Of a stretch of 64,000 bases of DNA, positions 22,111 through 33,654 are shown piece after piece. Positions within the stretch are counted from its first letter, which is position 1. Every line of letters starts with the position of its first letter. Source of the DNA: Pseudeuparius sepicola (taxonomy: Eukaryota; Arthropoda; Insecta; Coleoptera; Anthribidae). Location of the stretch: assembly GCA_963920635.1 (NCBI GenBank), contig OY987302.1, positions 46,007,500 through 46,071,499 on the forward strand, written 5' to 3'. The notes under the pieces are model-generated. The model made no database searches and was not told the origin of the DNA. It was given only the letters and a program-made list of their open reading frames with translations. A program made the translations under genes and the position numbers.

Positions 22111-22945
22111 ATGAAACAACCGTGGAATAGTATATTTCATTACGAGTCTGGAAATAAAGATTTTTCCGTGCGCGCGTAACAAATTCCCGTGTGAGGCGCA
22201 GCCGAACACGGGAAGTCATGCAAGCACGGAAAAATCTATTTCTGGACGTGTTAAAACGATATTTTTTATTATACTTCTTTGAAAACGGAAACTTAAAACA
22301 TTTTATCGGCATATTATAATAAATTTAATTGACAAAAAATAAACAATGCAGACAATATAGTGTTTGGTATGTATGATGCGTTTCCATGGTTACTCTCAAA
22401 TTATTTCAAAGGTGCTTTGTTGTAAATTAGTTATTGTCAGATAAGGTGAATAAAACGTCAAAAATATTACAGAAATGTATCTAAATATTGAAACACGAAT
22501 TAAAATACAAAATAGGTACATGTTAAATATCAGAGAGCATATAGACTTTCTTAAATTTAGTTTACTTTGCTGTATATTTCTATTTTAAAGCCATATATTC
22601 CGTATTTTTATTCAGCGCACGGAAAGTTTTTCCATGCGCTGTTTCCGTGCGCTAGCCCGAAAAACCCCATCTTTCATTATTGCTAAAACAGATGAAAATA
22701 AGGTGTTTTCAATGAAGTATAATAAAAAAATGTTTACTGTTAGGGTCAAATTTTCAGTTAAGCTGTTTAGGCAGTGTAAAGATTTTTCTATTTTTCTGTA
22801 ATTTATAAACTTTATAACCTACCTACAATGGTAGGTATATGATCCGGGGAAAATGCAGATGCAACGAGCAATTTATACTACGAGCGGTATCCAGAGAGAA
22901 GACATCCTTTCAAGGATATTTTTCCACGGTTGTTTCATTGTCTCA
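22102..22945. mobile_element. Dispersed element with terminal inverted repeats; second copy at 51640-52215
   Basis: The ends gtgagacaatgaaacaaccg (22100-22119) and cggttgtttcattgtctcac (22927-22946) are perfect inverted repeats. The body carries inner hairpins (gcacggaaaaatctatttc with gaaataaagatttttccgtgc; gcgcacggaaagtttttccatgcgc). A direct copy of roughly 575 bp lies at 51640-52215 with high identity but without these outer ends. No transposase seen; superfamily unknown. Confidence 0.65.
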
Positions 22946-23212
22946 CAGTCCAAAGCCTACTTGTTGAAAGGGCGAGTTTCCAATTATAATAAAAGCTGTT
23001 AGTAATAAATTGATAACTACTTAAGTACTCGTAAATCATTAAGTGTTATATCGTTGACTGACGTATTTATAAAGACTTCTCACGGCTATAGTTTTATGTC
23101 CTGGAAAACAGATGGCTCTGATGGCTAACAATGTATTCTGCATTGTATTTTATCTCCGTAAAGCGCATGGTGAGCCAAAAATGTGTCAGACGTGACAGCC
23201 GCGAGCAGTTTT

Positions 23213-23470
23213 TACGAGGGGTGTGACACTCCAAGAAATTGTGTACCCCAGATTTGGGATTTAGCTCGGGATTACATTGTTTCTTATGAGAATCCCTAAA
23301 ATCTTTGAACACATTTACTGGGATTCTGTAAATCTTGAGATTTCATGAGATTTTAGAAGATTTCAGGGATTTTGAGAGATTTTAGAGATTTTGAAGATTT
23401 TAAGGATTTTCAAAAATCTCTAGATTTTGTGAGACTTTCGACAGATTTCTGAGATTTCATGAGATTTCAA
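23213..23470. repeat. GATTT-rich satellite-like repeat with end cgaggggtgtgacactc
   Basis: A clean end (cgaggggtgtgacactc, about 23215) is followed by gaatccctaaaatctttg and a long degenerate array of gattttagagattt words. The inverted end and a similar array occur at 33655-33842. Confidence 0.6.
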
Positions 23471-23848
23471 GGATTTTATCAGATTTTTCAATACATGTAT
23501 TTTGTTTGTAAATTATTATTGTAATACAAATGAGGGAAACAATAAAATACAAATATTATCGAAATATTATAAAAAAACAATTCTGAATGGAAATATAAAA
23601 AAACATTCTTTGTAAATAGTAATAAGTACTTATCTCTCTTGTCTATAATAATACCTATAACAAACGAACAATATTAATAAGAAAATTCATACATACAGGT
23701 TGGTCCATTTGAAAGGGTGCTTCCATTTCCCCGTAAAATTTTTATTTTCATCCGATTTTAGCCGTTTTTTTATAAAGGTAGGTCACAAGAACCCGTTTTT
23801 TTACTCTGGTGCAAAATTTCAGGTCTTAATCTGAATTTTCAAGGCCTA

Positions 23849-24120
23849 GGGGAAAGTGACCTATGACGGCCCCTTGCCTGTGACGGCCCTCAGCTCATAT
23901 TTACTGCTATGAATGTTGGGTTGCCTAAATTTATTACTGTATTTGAACCTCTTGTTGGGTACTGTACTCTAACGAATTTGTGATAGTCGGCATTGCTCTG
24001 GTGTTTTGTTTTCAAGAAAAAATGAATCAGGTGAGTGGTGATGTAATAATAATGTAATTTCCATGGCCTCCTACGATTTACGGCTCTCTTCGCGTCCTTT
24101 CTGGCCTGCTCATTCGAACG
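23849..24120. mobile_element. Solo pogo-type terminus plus 60-bp block repeated inverted at 30166-30226
   Basis: taggggaaagtgacctatga then cggccccttg at 23849 matches the termini of the pogo elements at 30342-32639 and 56728-60506. A separate block at 24057-24117 (tggcctcctacgatttacgg, ctctcttcgcgtcctttctg, gcctgctcattc) is an exact inverted copy of 30166-30226, about 6 kb away. In each case the block reads open as NEQARKDAKRAVNRRRPW. Confidence 0.6.
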
Positions 24121-24502
24121 AAAAAACCCGTTCGCGTACTTCGAGAGTTGACCGCAAGACGGAGCCACGAGGCGTACTCCTGTCAAACACCAAATAATAA
24201 AGGTTATGTCTGCTTATGTCAGAAATAAACTGGCTGTTGTCAAAGGGCGAGTTTCATATTCCCTGCTGGCCTGTTGTTGTTTACGGATTAAAATTAAAAG
24301 ATTTTAATTTTAAATAGTTTTAGCTTGTTCTCTGGTTTTAGTGTGTTGTTTCTTGTTTGTGTTAGTGTTTTAGCGAATTTCACAGAATACCATACCGGAG
24401 CCGTTTGCCGTTTTTTTGGACTAGTGAGCGAATGTGAGGGGTGTTTTGAATTTATTAAAAGCTGGGTTCTTTTTACAGGGGTCCTCCCTCATATTGTAAA
24501 TA

Positions 24503-27500
24503 ATGCCGAGGTTGTGTTCCGTGGCGAATTGTCGCTTTAAGCAATTGCCCTTATTTGAATTCCCGAGTAAAGAGCATTCAACTTAAAACTTGGGTCGAAG
24601 CTATTAGTGCTGGAACAGGTATAATTTTAAAATAATGGTATTGTGTTTAAAATCAGTTTTTGTGTGTAGGAACATTTATCCATCCTATAAAACAAGCGGA
24701 TGGCATGTTTATCTGTTCTGGACATTTTAAAAAAGACAGCTTTAGAATATGCAAAAACCACATGAGGAAATTGAAGCCAAATTCAATTCCCACCATTTTT
24801 GCAGAGGTGAGTAGGTATATTTTTTATAATAATTTTAATTTTTAGTGTCGGTGTAAATGGCCAACGATAATACCAAGCTGGTTTTATGTTTTATATAACA
24901 TACTACATACCTAGTGTAAGTTCTACCCGAATTTCTACTTAACAAGCACAATGAATATTGTATCTGCTTGGAAGAAGAGCTAGGATACATTTTGTAAAGA
25001 AATATCACGAAATATGTGGACCGAGATGTGGACTGTGATGTGTATACCCTATGTATGCTCTTTATGTCCTATATTAGTACCAATGTATATTAGATATCTT
25101 TTCACGATAGTTGATGTGCACATCAGTTTCAGAGACAGATGAGAAGCCTGTTTGATGCATTCAGAAATTGATGATCATGTGTAACTTTAATATTGGAATT
25201 GCAAAAAAATGCTTCGTTTAAATAATTAAATAAGGAAGTGGCTATTTATACGTCCGACGTATATGAAAGTTATACGTCTTGCGTTCTCATTGGCAAGTTG
25301 AGTGACGTGAATTCTTTGGACGTACATTTAACTCCATACACGTCCGAAGTAAACTGATTTTAGATACGTCGGAAGTGTATTTTTTTAAGCATCGTTGCAA
25401 TAAGGTGCGTGTATGCCCTACTTTTTCGGCGATGGGCGCTGCGGTATGAAAAAATAAGTGGTAATTATTTCCAATAGTGTAACCCACCCCCGATTTTCTT
25501 GAAATTTTGGCTAGGGACCCCCTATTTTCGCTCGACGTTCGGCGCTGTAAAAAAGCCGGATTTATAAACTTCGAAGTTTCCGTTTGACGCTGATGCAGCT
25601 GCTGTTGCCATAAACTTTTCCATTCCGTTTAGAATTTTCTGTACACCTGTGTGTTATCAACGCCAGAAAAATAATGCATAGAACAACAATCGTCATCTGA
25701 GCGAAGTCGTTCGATTTCAATACTCTGATTTTGCAACTCTAAATACATTTTGTTAATTACTTTGTATCGTTATTTTGGATAATTAATATTAAAAATATTA
25801 CATAAAATCAATACAGATGATCAGCTGATAAACTGGGAAAACGTGACCTCCCACGTGACTTTTAAGAGGGTACTTCATTGGCCGGAGAGGCAACGGAAAA
25901 ATATAAATGTTGGCTATCCAAACGGACCTCCAGGAGGTCCGTTGTTATCCCTAACGGAATTTGAGTTTATAATAATTAATCTTCGATGTCCAACTTTCAA
26001 ACATCAAATGGAAACGTCAAACGTCAAAGTTTATAAATCGGGCTTAACCATTCGGCGGGCGCCGAATGTCGGACGAAAATAGGGCCAACATTTCAAGAAA
26101 ATCGGGGGTGGGTTACACAATTGGAAATAATTACCACTTCTTTTTTCATACCGCAACGCCCATAGCCGAAAAAGGACAGCATACACGCTCGTTATTGCAA
26201 CGATGCTTGAGAAAAATGCGCTTCCGACGTATCTAAATGAGTTTACTTCGGAAGTGTATGGAGCTAAATGTGCTTAAGTTGCTGCAACTTAATTGCTCTA
26301 TTTTTGTGCAATTAAGTTGCAGCAACTTTAGTAGGTTTTTAGGGGTTTTTCCATGCCAACGCACTGAAAAATGTCAAAATGGTGTCGCTGCATTGTTAAG
26401 ATTAACACCAAATACAATACTATTACCCTAAAAATATATTTTTTTATATATTTTGTGTTAAAAATATTTATGTATTGTTAATCGGATGTCAAATTTTAGT
26501 AACTTGCTTCGCTATATAGGTCTGTGGTAATAGTCTGGTTTGCTACTAGAAAATTGCTGCAATGGATGCAACTATTAAATGAGGCGTTTAGTGCAAAAAT
26601 TAAAACATAGTGTTGAGAAAAACGCCGTTTATATTTCATGATTTTGGCCCCCTATTTTTATGTTGCAGTTTATATAATAAAATTAGATAAAGAAGATAAA
26701 GAAAAAATTAGATAAAGAAGTTTATAAATTTTTGAAAAAAAAAATTGGTGGGCTGCTTTTGCACAAATAAAGTGTTTTGTGCACTACATTTATTTTCACA
26801 GTAAATTTATAAAAAACAAACCTAACCCTAAAAGTAAAACACTTTCTCCATCATCGCAAGCAAGAAACAAGGCAACAATAAACAAGTAGGTACATAAACA
26901 GTTTGTTAGTGTCTCATTATTTATATTTTTTAGTCAACTCTTTGTTAAGAATCTTCGACAGAGTGAAGCACATCGTCGTAATTATTTTTTACCTCCCGAA
27001 CTGAATTTGTCACCCTTAGGTTTTTATAAAAATAATGCAAATATGGTGGGACATACGCTAATAAATCTTTTTTTCTAAACTGCTATACTTTGTTGCTTTA
27101 ATTTTCCTGCTTGTTGGATACAAAAGTGTTTGTATTTCGTTTGGAAATGTCGATGTATGTATAAAATAAACTCATTCGTTATTCGATTATTTGTAATAAT
27201 AAATTTATATCTCAACCACTGCCTCTTTCTTCAACTAGTTGACAGACTCGACTTAGACTGTCTTTTTCCGCCATTTCAGTACGTGGACTCTACCTTTCAC
27301 AAATGCAATTCCTTTTCCAAGTGCTTTTAATTTTAAAGTTGCCAAGGCTGGTTCAGAGAGTTCAGTTTTTATTTTTTGTTCAAATTCGTCCCACCTCCTG
27401 TAACTGTCAGACACAGGTGCGTGAAAAGTTAATAATTTTTTCCTGGAAACAGATAGTGACCCAGGATCGTGCGTTTCATTTTTGCATAGGCCGTACATTA

Positions 27501-29265
27501 TCGACAAATTTAAGGTGGGGGTAAGTACAATTTGTTCAGCGAATGTTCAGCCCTACGTCCTCTTGTCCTTGTCTGGCTCGTGAATATACGACCGATATCC
27601 GTCGTATAGTCATGAGTAAGACAAGGGCGGGAGTTGTGACGTAGGGCCGAACATTCGCTGAACAAACTGTACCAAAGGTCAGGATTTTTGTTTTTTGAAT
27701 AATGGGACCGATACCTTGGGAAACTCGAAAAAAAATGTCAGATTCAATTTTTTCTTTGCTTGTCTTATTGTTCGGAGCCTTCTTCCCCCTCTTATGCCTA
27801 GAAAGGGTGTCACATTGACCTTTTTGATGTAAAGCACATCTAAGTCGACGTTCAGAAAAGCTTAAAATCTTAAAAAAAACTCCTAATTAAAAGATAGGCC
27901 GCTATTGCACAAAACATTCGAACTAAGTCATTGATTCGCAAATGTTGGGCCTTTTTTGTACTAACTGATATGATCAGATTGCAATATGCCAAAGTAACAT
28001 TATATGCGCCATCTAGAGGCGTCTTAGAGGAATCGATATAGGCCGTTATTGCATATTGCATATGATAGATTAATAAAAATCCATGCAGCTTGTACTATTA
28101 ACACAATAAGCATTTTTTTGGAGTTGGGCCACTCTTGCACTAAACACCTCAAATGTGAACACACATGCAATAGAGTTGCAGCAACAAAAAGATGCCCGAT
28201 ATATTGTTGCATCGTCAGAACCGGCACAGACTAACGAGTAATTATTTATTCTGTGGAACCGGGCTTAAACAACTGTTTTATAAAGCGATAAGGAACACTT
28301 CTAACAATTCGTTCCAAACCTATGAAACAATTTTATTATACAGTTGAAATATTTTATACATTATCATGGAAACGTTTCTATGATAATTTCTTTATTGATT
28401 TATAAGCAATTTTATAATTTTGTCATATAAACATTGTAAAGGTAAATGTAGAAGTCTACATAGTTGCAGCATTGAGTAAAGGATATATATTTATATAGGG
28501 TATATAACATATATCCTTCACTCAATGGTTGCAGGCAACAAAATAGTGTTCTCGTTCTCCATAAGTCTAATATAATACTACTTATTGAAATTATAAAACC
28601 AATTTCCTGGTTGGGATGTTTTTTTTAGTTGAATAAATAATTCATATTAAAAGTATGTTTTGTGTTTATAGCCTACCACTGTCCAGCATCCCAATAGCTC
28701 CTGTAGAGAAATAACCCTTGTAACACATAGTCCTAATATTCCAAAATCTCCTCCTAAAGTGTCGAATCTATGGCCATCGCAGGTAATGTATCAAAAAAAT
28801 ATTGTATAAAATGTTTTTTTCCTTCAACCGTTCTGACAGTGACCTCTTCACATCATTTTGAATGTAAAGTTTTTTTAACCAACTACCACGGGAAGTCTAG
28901 CTGCTATTAAATCATTGTGACTTTTTCCAGTAATTACAGAAAGTTCTATACATCACCCACTTTTGAAAAGTATATAGGAAATATCTTTCTTACTTTTTAA
29001 AAGCAAACCTTTTTCACTGCAATGATCTTGGGTGAGTAGGTACTAAAACATCTTCCCGATCCAATCAAAACCCAGGAAAAAATGCAAAAAAAGTCCTACA
29101 TTTTATTGTAATAAAATAAATACAAAATAAAAGTATATTGATAGTAAAAAAATATATATATATTTATAGCCTGCTGTTCATAGTCCTGACATTTTTCAAG
29201 AAGGAATAATGAGTCTTGTCATTCCCGCTTCTCTCAATCAAAGTTTAGATACATCATCATCACAG
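24503..29265 (+). CDS. THAP-domain gene, partial model, frameshift in exon 1
   Basis: Exon 1 (24503-24618) starts MPRLCSVANC and carries FEFP and, one frame over, LKTWVEAISAG. After a 51-nt GT-AG intron, exon 2 (24670-24806) gives FICSGHFKKDSF and LKPNSIPTIFAE. Together these are the full C2-CH signature of a THAP zinc finger (C-x4-C ... W ... C-x2-H ... LKPNSIPTIF), a sequence-specific DNA-binding domain used by chromatin factors and P-element-type transposases. One extra base near 24570 breaks the frame. Two phase-0 candidate exons follow on the same strand: 28672-28782 (37 codons, with THSPNIPKSPPK) and 29170-29265 (32 codons, with AVHSPDIFQEG); both begin at tttatag/CCT and end CAG/GTAAT. 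The exons between and the 3' end are not found. THAP call strong; linkage to the later exons is inference. Confidence 0.65.
25255..26285. mobile_element. ~1-kb foldback element with ~240-bp inverted arms
   Basis: The left arm (25255-25550: cgtccgaagtaaactgattt, agatacgtcggaagtgtat, aaataagtggtaattatttc, cccgattttcttgaaatttt) is mirrored by the right arm (26060-26285). The core (25545-26050) has its own inverted ends (gatttataaacttcg and aagtttataaatc), so one MITE may be nested in another. No ORF of note. Confidence 0.7.
26276..26328. repeat. Perfect 21-bp hairpin
   Basis: aagttgctgcaacttaattgc (26276-26296), an 11-nt T-rich loop, then the exact complement (26308-26328). Each arm itself contains the palindrome gttgctgcaac. 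It directly abuts the right edge of the foldback element. Confidence 0.7.
26956..27507 (-). CDS. Unrecognised coding-like stretch
   Basis: A minus-strand open frame (27253-27507, 84 codons) starts MYGLCKNETHDPGS and continues FHAPVSDSYRRWDEFEQKI and ALGKGIAFVKGRVHVLKW. Its composition is protein-like, unlike most chance ORFs here. About 230 bp downstream on the same strand, VREVKNNYDDVLHSVEDS followed by a stop looks like a C-terminus, but I could not find a clean splice joining the two. No family recognised; it may be a relic of a mobile element. Confidence 0.25.
27525..27672. mobile_element. Short palindromic MITE, ~148 bp
   Basis: gtacaatttgttcagcgaat and gttcagccctacgtc on the left are mirrored by gacgtagggccgaac and attcgctgaacaaactgtac on the right. 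The centre includes gaccgatatccgtcgtat. Non-coding. Confidence 0.75.
28463..28537. repeat. Imperfect hairpin
   Basis: ttgcagcattgagtaaagga and tatat are mirrored by atatatccttcactcaatgg and ttgcag. About 75 bp in total. Confidence 0.5.
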
Positions 29266-30341
29266 GTAATCAACATTATATTATGTACAAACTAATATAT
29301 TTCCCACACAAAGGGGAACAGTAATTTTTGTTGTTTGGCTATACATTACTGGCAATTTAGGTTTGTGCATCGTAACAAAAATTTCATAAGTACGTCAATC
29401 TTTCAGTCCATCGGTACATCAAGAATCTGATGATTTTCCTACACAGATTTCACGTAGATGGTTGACTGTTGATTCAATATGACCTATAAAAGTTTGGCAT
29501 CTTACTTTTGACAACATTCTGGTTTAAACAACGATACCTAATACCTCAGATAATACTCACACATAAAATACCTACTTCAACATTCTATCAGCAATGAACT
29601 ACATATTCCATGAAGAATACTCAAGAAGCACATTGCAAGTCAGATATTATTTTTGTTTGCAACTGCTCGGTTTTCAGGTAGGTTTTTCACTATTTTAGTG
29701 TGATCATATTATCATAAGTTTTGAAGCACTGGTGAACCATGGTCAACATCACTCATTAAGCATGAAGATCAATAATAATAAAAGTTCCACTTCTTTTCGG
29801 AAGACAATCGAGGTCCTATTAAATCCAAAACGTTGATTCCGAAGACCGGAGAAACACGGAGTCACTCACGGACCCACGCCTTCGGAGTTCGTAAACACAA
29901 CAATCGATTTGCGGCTATCGGCTATCCTTTTTAATCACAGATTCTCGATTCTCGTAACTGTCGGCTTGATTATCTCATAGCAGTTTGATACATAATAATT
30001 ATGTTATTGATAAATTGAACATAATTTTAGATAGATGCAAGACGAAGGACGCTCAAATTTTAGGTTATGAAAAATTCGAAGTCAAACGCGGTCAATTGAC
30101 AAATGACCAAAAATGACTTCGGTGGCCATCTTGAAATTGGTACGGCTGGTGGCGCCATCTACTTCAATGAGCAGGCCAGAAAGGACGCGAAGAGAGCCGT
30201 AAATCGTAGGAGGCCATGGTAATTTCAAATGTGTCTAGCGCAATAACAAATTGGGCTATAGAGGTTAAATTTGAACCAAACTGTTAACGCTGCTTTTGTA
30301 ATATAACCTCTGTGTCAGTTTTGAGGTTATGTTTGCTTATA

Positions 30342-32639
30342 AGGGGAGTGACCTTCGTGTAGTATGAAACCTGTTTTTGCCTATGATGGCCCCCAAAGTG
30401 TGTTCGTATGATGGCCCCGGGGCCATCAATGGTACCTGCAAATAATTTGCGAATATTTATTTTAGAATCGAAATAAAGAGAGGCGGCAGCAGTGGAGTGA
30501 ACAGGATATGGCTGCTGCTATACAATCCGTGCAAAATAATGATATGGGATATACAATTGCGTCAAAAACATTTAATGTTCCTCGAACTACGTTACGTAGA
30601 AGACTTCGGTTAAATCAAGGTAGTACGAAGGGGTACTTAGGTGGTTACAAAGCTACATTTAATCCGGATATCGAAGCAGAAATTGCCAAACATATATATT
30701 TAGAAACAAGATTTTTTGGACTTAGCAGTGGAGAATTAAGAAAACTTGTATTCCAAATAGCAGAAAAACACCACCTTAAGCATCGATTCAATAGAGAAAA
30801 AGGTCTTGCTGGCAGAAAATGGTTAAAAGGTTTTCTTCTCCGAAACCGAAGAATAGCGATTAGAACACCCGAACACACCTCTCTTGCAAGAGCTCAGGCC
30901 TTCAATAAGGAAAATATTAAATCATTTTTCCGTTCTTTGGCAGAAGTTACAGATAAGTATCAGTTTCCTCCTCAGAACATTTTCAATGTGGACGAGACAG
31001 GAATGAGTACAGTTCCAACCAAACCACAAAAAATACTCGCAACGAAAGGACGCAAACAAATTGGAGCGATCAGTAGTGCCGAACGTGGACAAAATTACAC
31101 TGATGTGTGTTGTATGAATGCTATCGGAACATTTGTTCCTCCAGCATTTATTTTTCCACGTAAACGTTTTAGGGCAGAATTGATGGACGACGCCGACGCA
31201 CCTATAAGCAGTGTGGCATTTTGCCAGGACAACGGGTGGATGAATAGCGAGACCTTTTTAAAATACTTGCAACACTTTGTTGAGCATGTTAAACCATCAC
31301 GAGAAAATAAAGTTCTCTTAATTTTGGATGGCCATAGTAGCCATAAGGGTTTGGATGTTCTGGAGTACACTAAAAATAATGGGATCGTCTTATTTTGTCT
31401 TCCTGCACACTGTTCGCATAGGCTACAACCCCTAGATGTAGGATTTTTCTCTCCGTTACAAACATTTTACAATATAGCAATCCAAAGATGGCTAAAAGAT
31501 AATCCAGGTCGAAGTGTTACCCATTTTCAAGTCACAAAACTATTTAACCACGCTTATTTAAAGGCTGCTTCAGCATCAAATGCTGTGAGTTCTTTTAAAA
31601 AAACGGGCATATATCCATTCAACCCAGATGTATTTGAAGAGTGGGAATTTGCTGCCGCAATAACCACTGATAACCCTGAAGATGTACGAGTAGACCAACA
31701 TGTCAGAAATGAAGAAAGTGATGACAATGAATCTGAGGAGTTCAAAGATCAGAACAAAAAACAGTCTGACAATATTGAAAATGATCGGAATGAAGCGAAT
31801 TCGTCAACAACAAATATAAGCAGAGAGCAAATAGAAGAACTGTCACCTATTCCAAAAGCTCCAAAGAAGAACACTGTAGTAATTAAAAGGAAGCGTGGTA
31901 AAACAGGAGTGATCAACACCACACCCGATGTAGAAGAATTAAAGGAAAAGAAGAAAGATGCGTTGGAAAAAGAACGAAGAAAGACAGCAAAACTAGCGAA
32001 AAAAAAAAATTACTGAACAAGTTGAAGAAGACAGTAACGGGCAGAATTTTGAATCTGACGATTCAGATGATCCTGCTTGTTTATATTGTAATGGACTTTA
32101 TTCTCATTCCCGTCCAAAAGAATTTTGGATAAGGTGCCAAACATGTAAAAATTGGAGCCACACCGAATGCGCCGGTGTCCTTAAATCTACAAAAATGTTT
32201 ACATGCGACGTTTGTAAGTAATGAGTGGCAAGTTTAACTTTACAAGAAAGTTCAGTTCCTTTTTAAGTACCTACAGAAAGAGTTGTTATTTTTCAGAGTA
32301 TAAAGTTTAGTTTGTATTTTGACATATTTTATTTATAATAAATGTTTTTTCTCTATTTTGTGTTTATTTCGTAGCCAATTTCCTAAAAAAAAATAGATCT
32401 TTGCTTTTTTTTAAAGGGTCCATCACAGGAGCCTCGGTGCCTATGATGGCCCCATCAACATTTTAAAAAAATAATAATAATTTGTGTTAAAAAATAATAT
32501 TTAAATATTCTTATTGTTGATTAGTAAAAATACTCCATAACTGCTTACATTAAGCGCAAATTCGTTTTGAAATTTTCACCGGGGTCAATACTATAGCCAA
32601 TTAATGTTAGGGGGGCCATCAAAGGTAACCTTCCCCTAC
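30342..32639 (+). mobile_element. pogo-like DNA transposon, nearly intact
   Basis: The left terminus aaggggagtgaccttcgtg with tatgatggcccccaaagtg (30342-30400) and the right terminus gggggccatcaaaggtaacc ttcccctac (32610-32639) are inverted repeats of the form TAGGGGAAAGTGACC...GATGGCCCC, flanked by TA. Internal repeats of tatgatggcccc lie next to each end. It encloses one transposase gene on the plus strand. A second, decayed copy is at 56728-60506 and a solo end at 23849, so the family has moved within this locus. The superfamily is set by the transposase. Confidence 0.75.
30466..32222 (+). CDS. pogo-type transposase (psq HTH, CENP-B HTH, DDE) plus frame-shifted PHD finger
   Basis: The ATG-initiated frame is 30508-32016 (502 codons). 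It opens with a psq-type helix-turn-helix (MAAAIQSVQNNDMGYTIASK), then a CENP-B-type HTH (GLAGRKWLKGFLLRN), then the DDE core: FNVDETGM (Asp162), LILDGHSSH (Asp274), RLQPLDVGFF (Asp310). An acidic, lysine-rich tail follows. In-frame codons upstream (RRQQWSEQD) extend to a TTTTAG acceptor at 30465, so a small first exon is likely; ATG/GT at 30429-30433 would need a 34-nt intron. At 31997-32009 a run of 11 A shifts the frame. One base fewer would continue into a C-terminal cysteine-rich module (ACLYCNG ... WIRCQTCKNWSHTEC ... FTCDVCK), a PHD-like zinc finger ending at 32222. Either a recent disabling indel, a sequencing error or programmed slippage. Confidence 0.85.
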
Positions 32640-32695
32640 TAAGGAATTTTTTTCTAGTAAAAAATGACGAAAATCATTTAGTGATTGTTTACTTA

Positions 32696-33240
32696 AAATC
32701 TGAGACTACAGCTTTAATCAGGGCACCCTAAAACCTCTACATACCAAATTTTAACAAAAATATATCTACAGGGAGTTCCATTCTGAGGGTTGTCAAATTT
32801 GAGCAGAATAGGAATTTTAAAGGCATATAGCAAGTCAAGTGTGCCATGAAATCCCCTCAAAACAGTTGAATTGTCAACAGGACCACTCAAACTGTTGGTG
32901 TGCAAAGACGTAATACAAATATACACAGTGTGCCATTTTAGAATACTGAATTTTTTCTAATTTTTTTACGGGTCAAAATCGAGTAGTATAATATCAGCCC
33001 CAGACACTATAAATGAAGTATGACTAAAAATACAGAAGCCTGCCAGTCAGTCTGCCATATGAGTTAATTTAATTCAGTAATTCCAAACCACTCTTCACCA
33101 GTATAAAGTTTCATAAAATTAAGCATTTTAAGAGGGCCCAGAGAAAAACACCCTGTTTATTTTTATATCGAATCTTTGCACACCAACACTTTGAGTAGTC
33201 CTATTGATCATTCATCTGTTTTGAGGGGATTCAATCGAGG
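32696..33240. repeat. Inverted-repeat element
   Basis: gaaatcccctcaaaacagtt, gtcaacaggaccactcaaac and gttggtgtgcaaaga (32850-32912) are mirrored at 33173-33235. The outer ends show gggcaccct and acaccctg motifs. Probably a MITE of the acagggtg type; no ORF supported. Confidence 0.5.
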
Positions 33241-33654
33241 ACGAAAGCTTGGGACGAGATGTTTTGCTGACACAGGATCCATCCGGAAGAAATTCAGATT
33301 CATCATATTAGTTTTCTTTTCCTCTTGAATATTTATTAGATAAGTATGGTCATTTAAAAATGAAATGAAAAGTAAAATTCATTTGTTTTAATTTTTTTAA
33401 TAGAATTCAATATAAATAATTTATAAATCGAAAAGCGGTATAGCAGTCAAAGAAGAATTTGTAAAAATGTTCAAAATAACCGAACACAACGCGACAATAT
33501 TATTGCAGATGAAACTGGTCGGCTTGGCCACGTCCGCGCGGCGCGTGGAGGGGGAACGACTTCTATTGGTTGTTTAGGTACATGATTTTTTTTTTTAATA
33601 GCGCCAAAACATAACATGGAGCATAAATTTTAAAGGGTAAAATTTACAATTTTG

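Noticed and set aside
23330..23470. CRISPR-like spacing of gatttt repeats
   Set aside because: Degenerate words with no fixed repeat/spacer length in a eukaryotic context; a satellite-like array.
24325..24540. Plus-strand 71-codon ORF
   Set aside because: Overlaps the THAP exon in another frame; the THAP frame has clear domain residues, this one has none.
30429..30466. 34-nt intron giving the transposase a first codon
   Set aside because: The splice words fit, but 34 nt is shorter than normal insect introns; kept only as an alternative.
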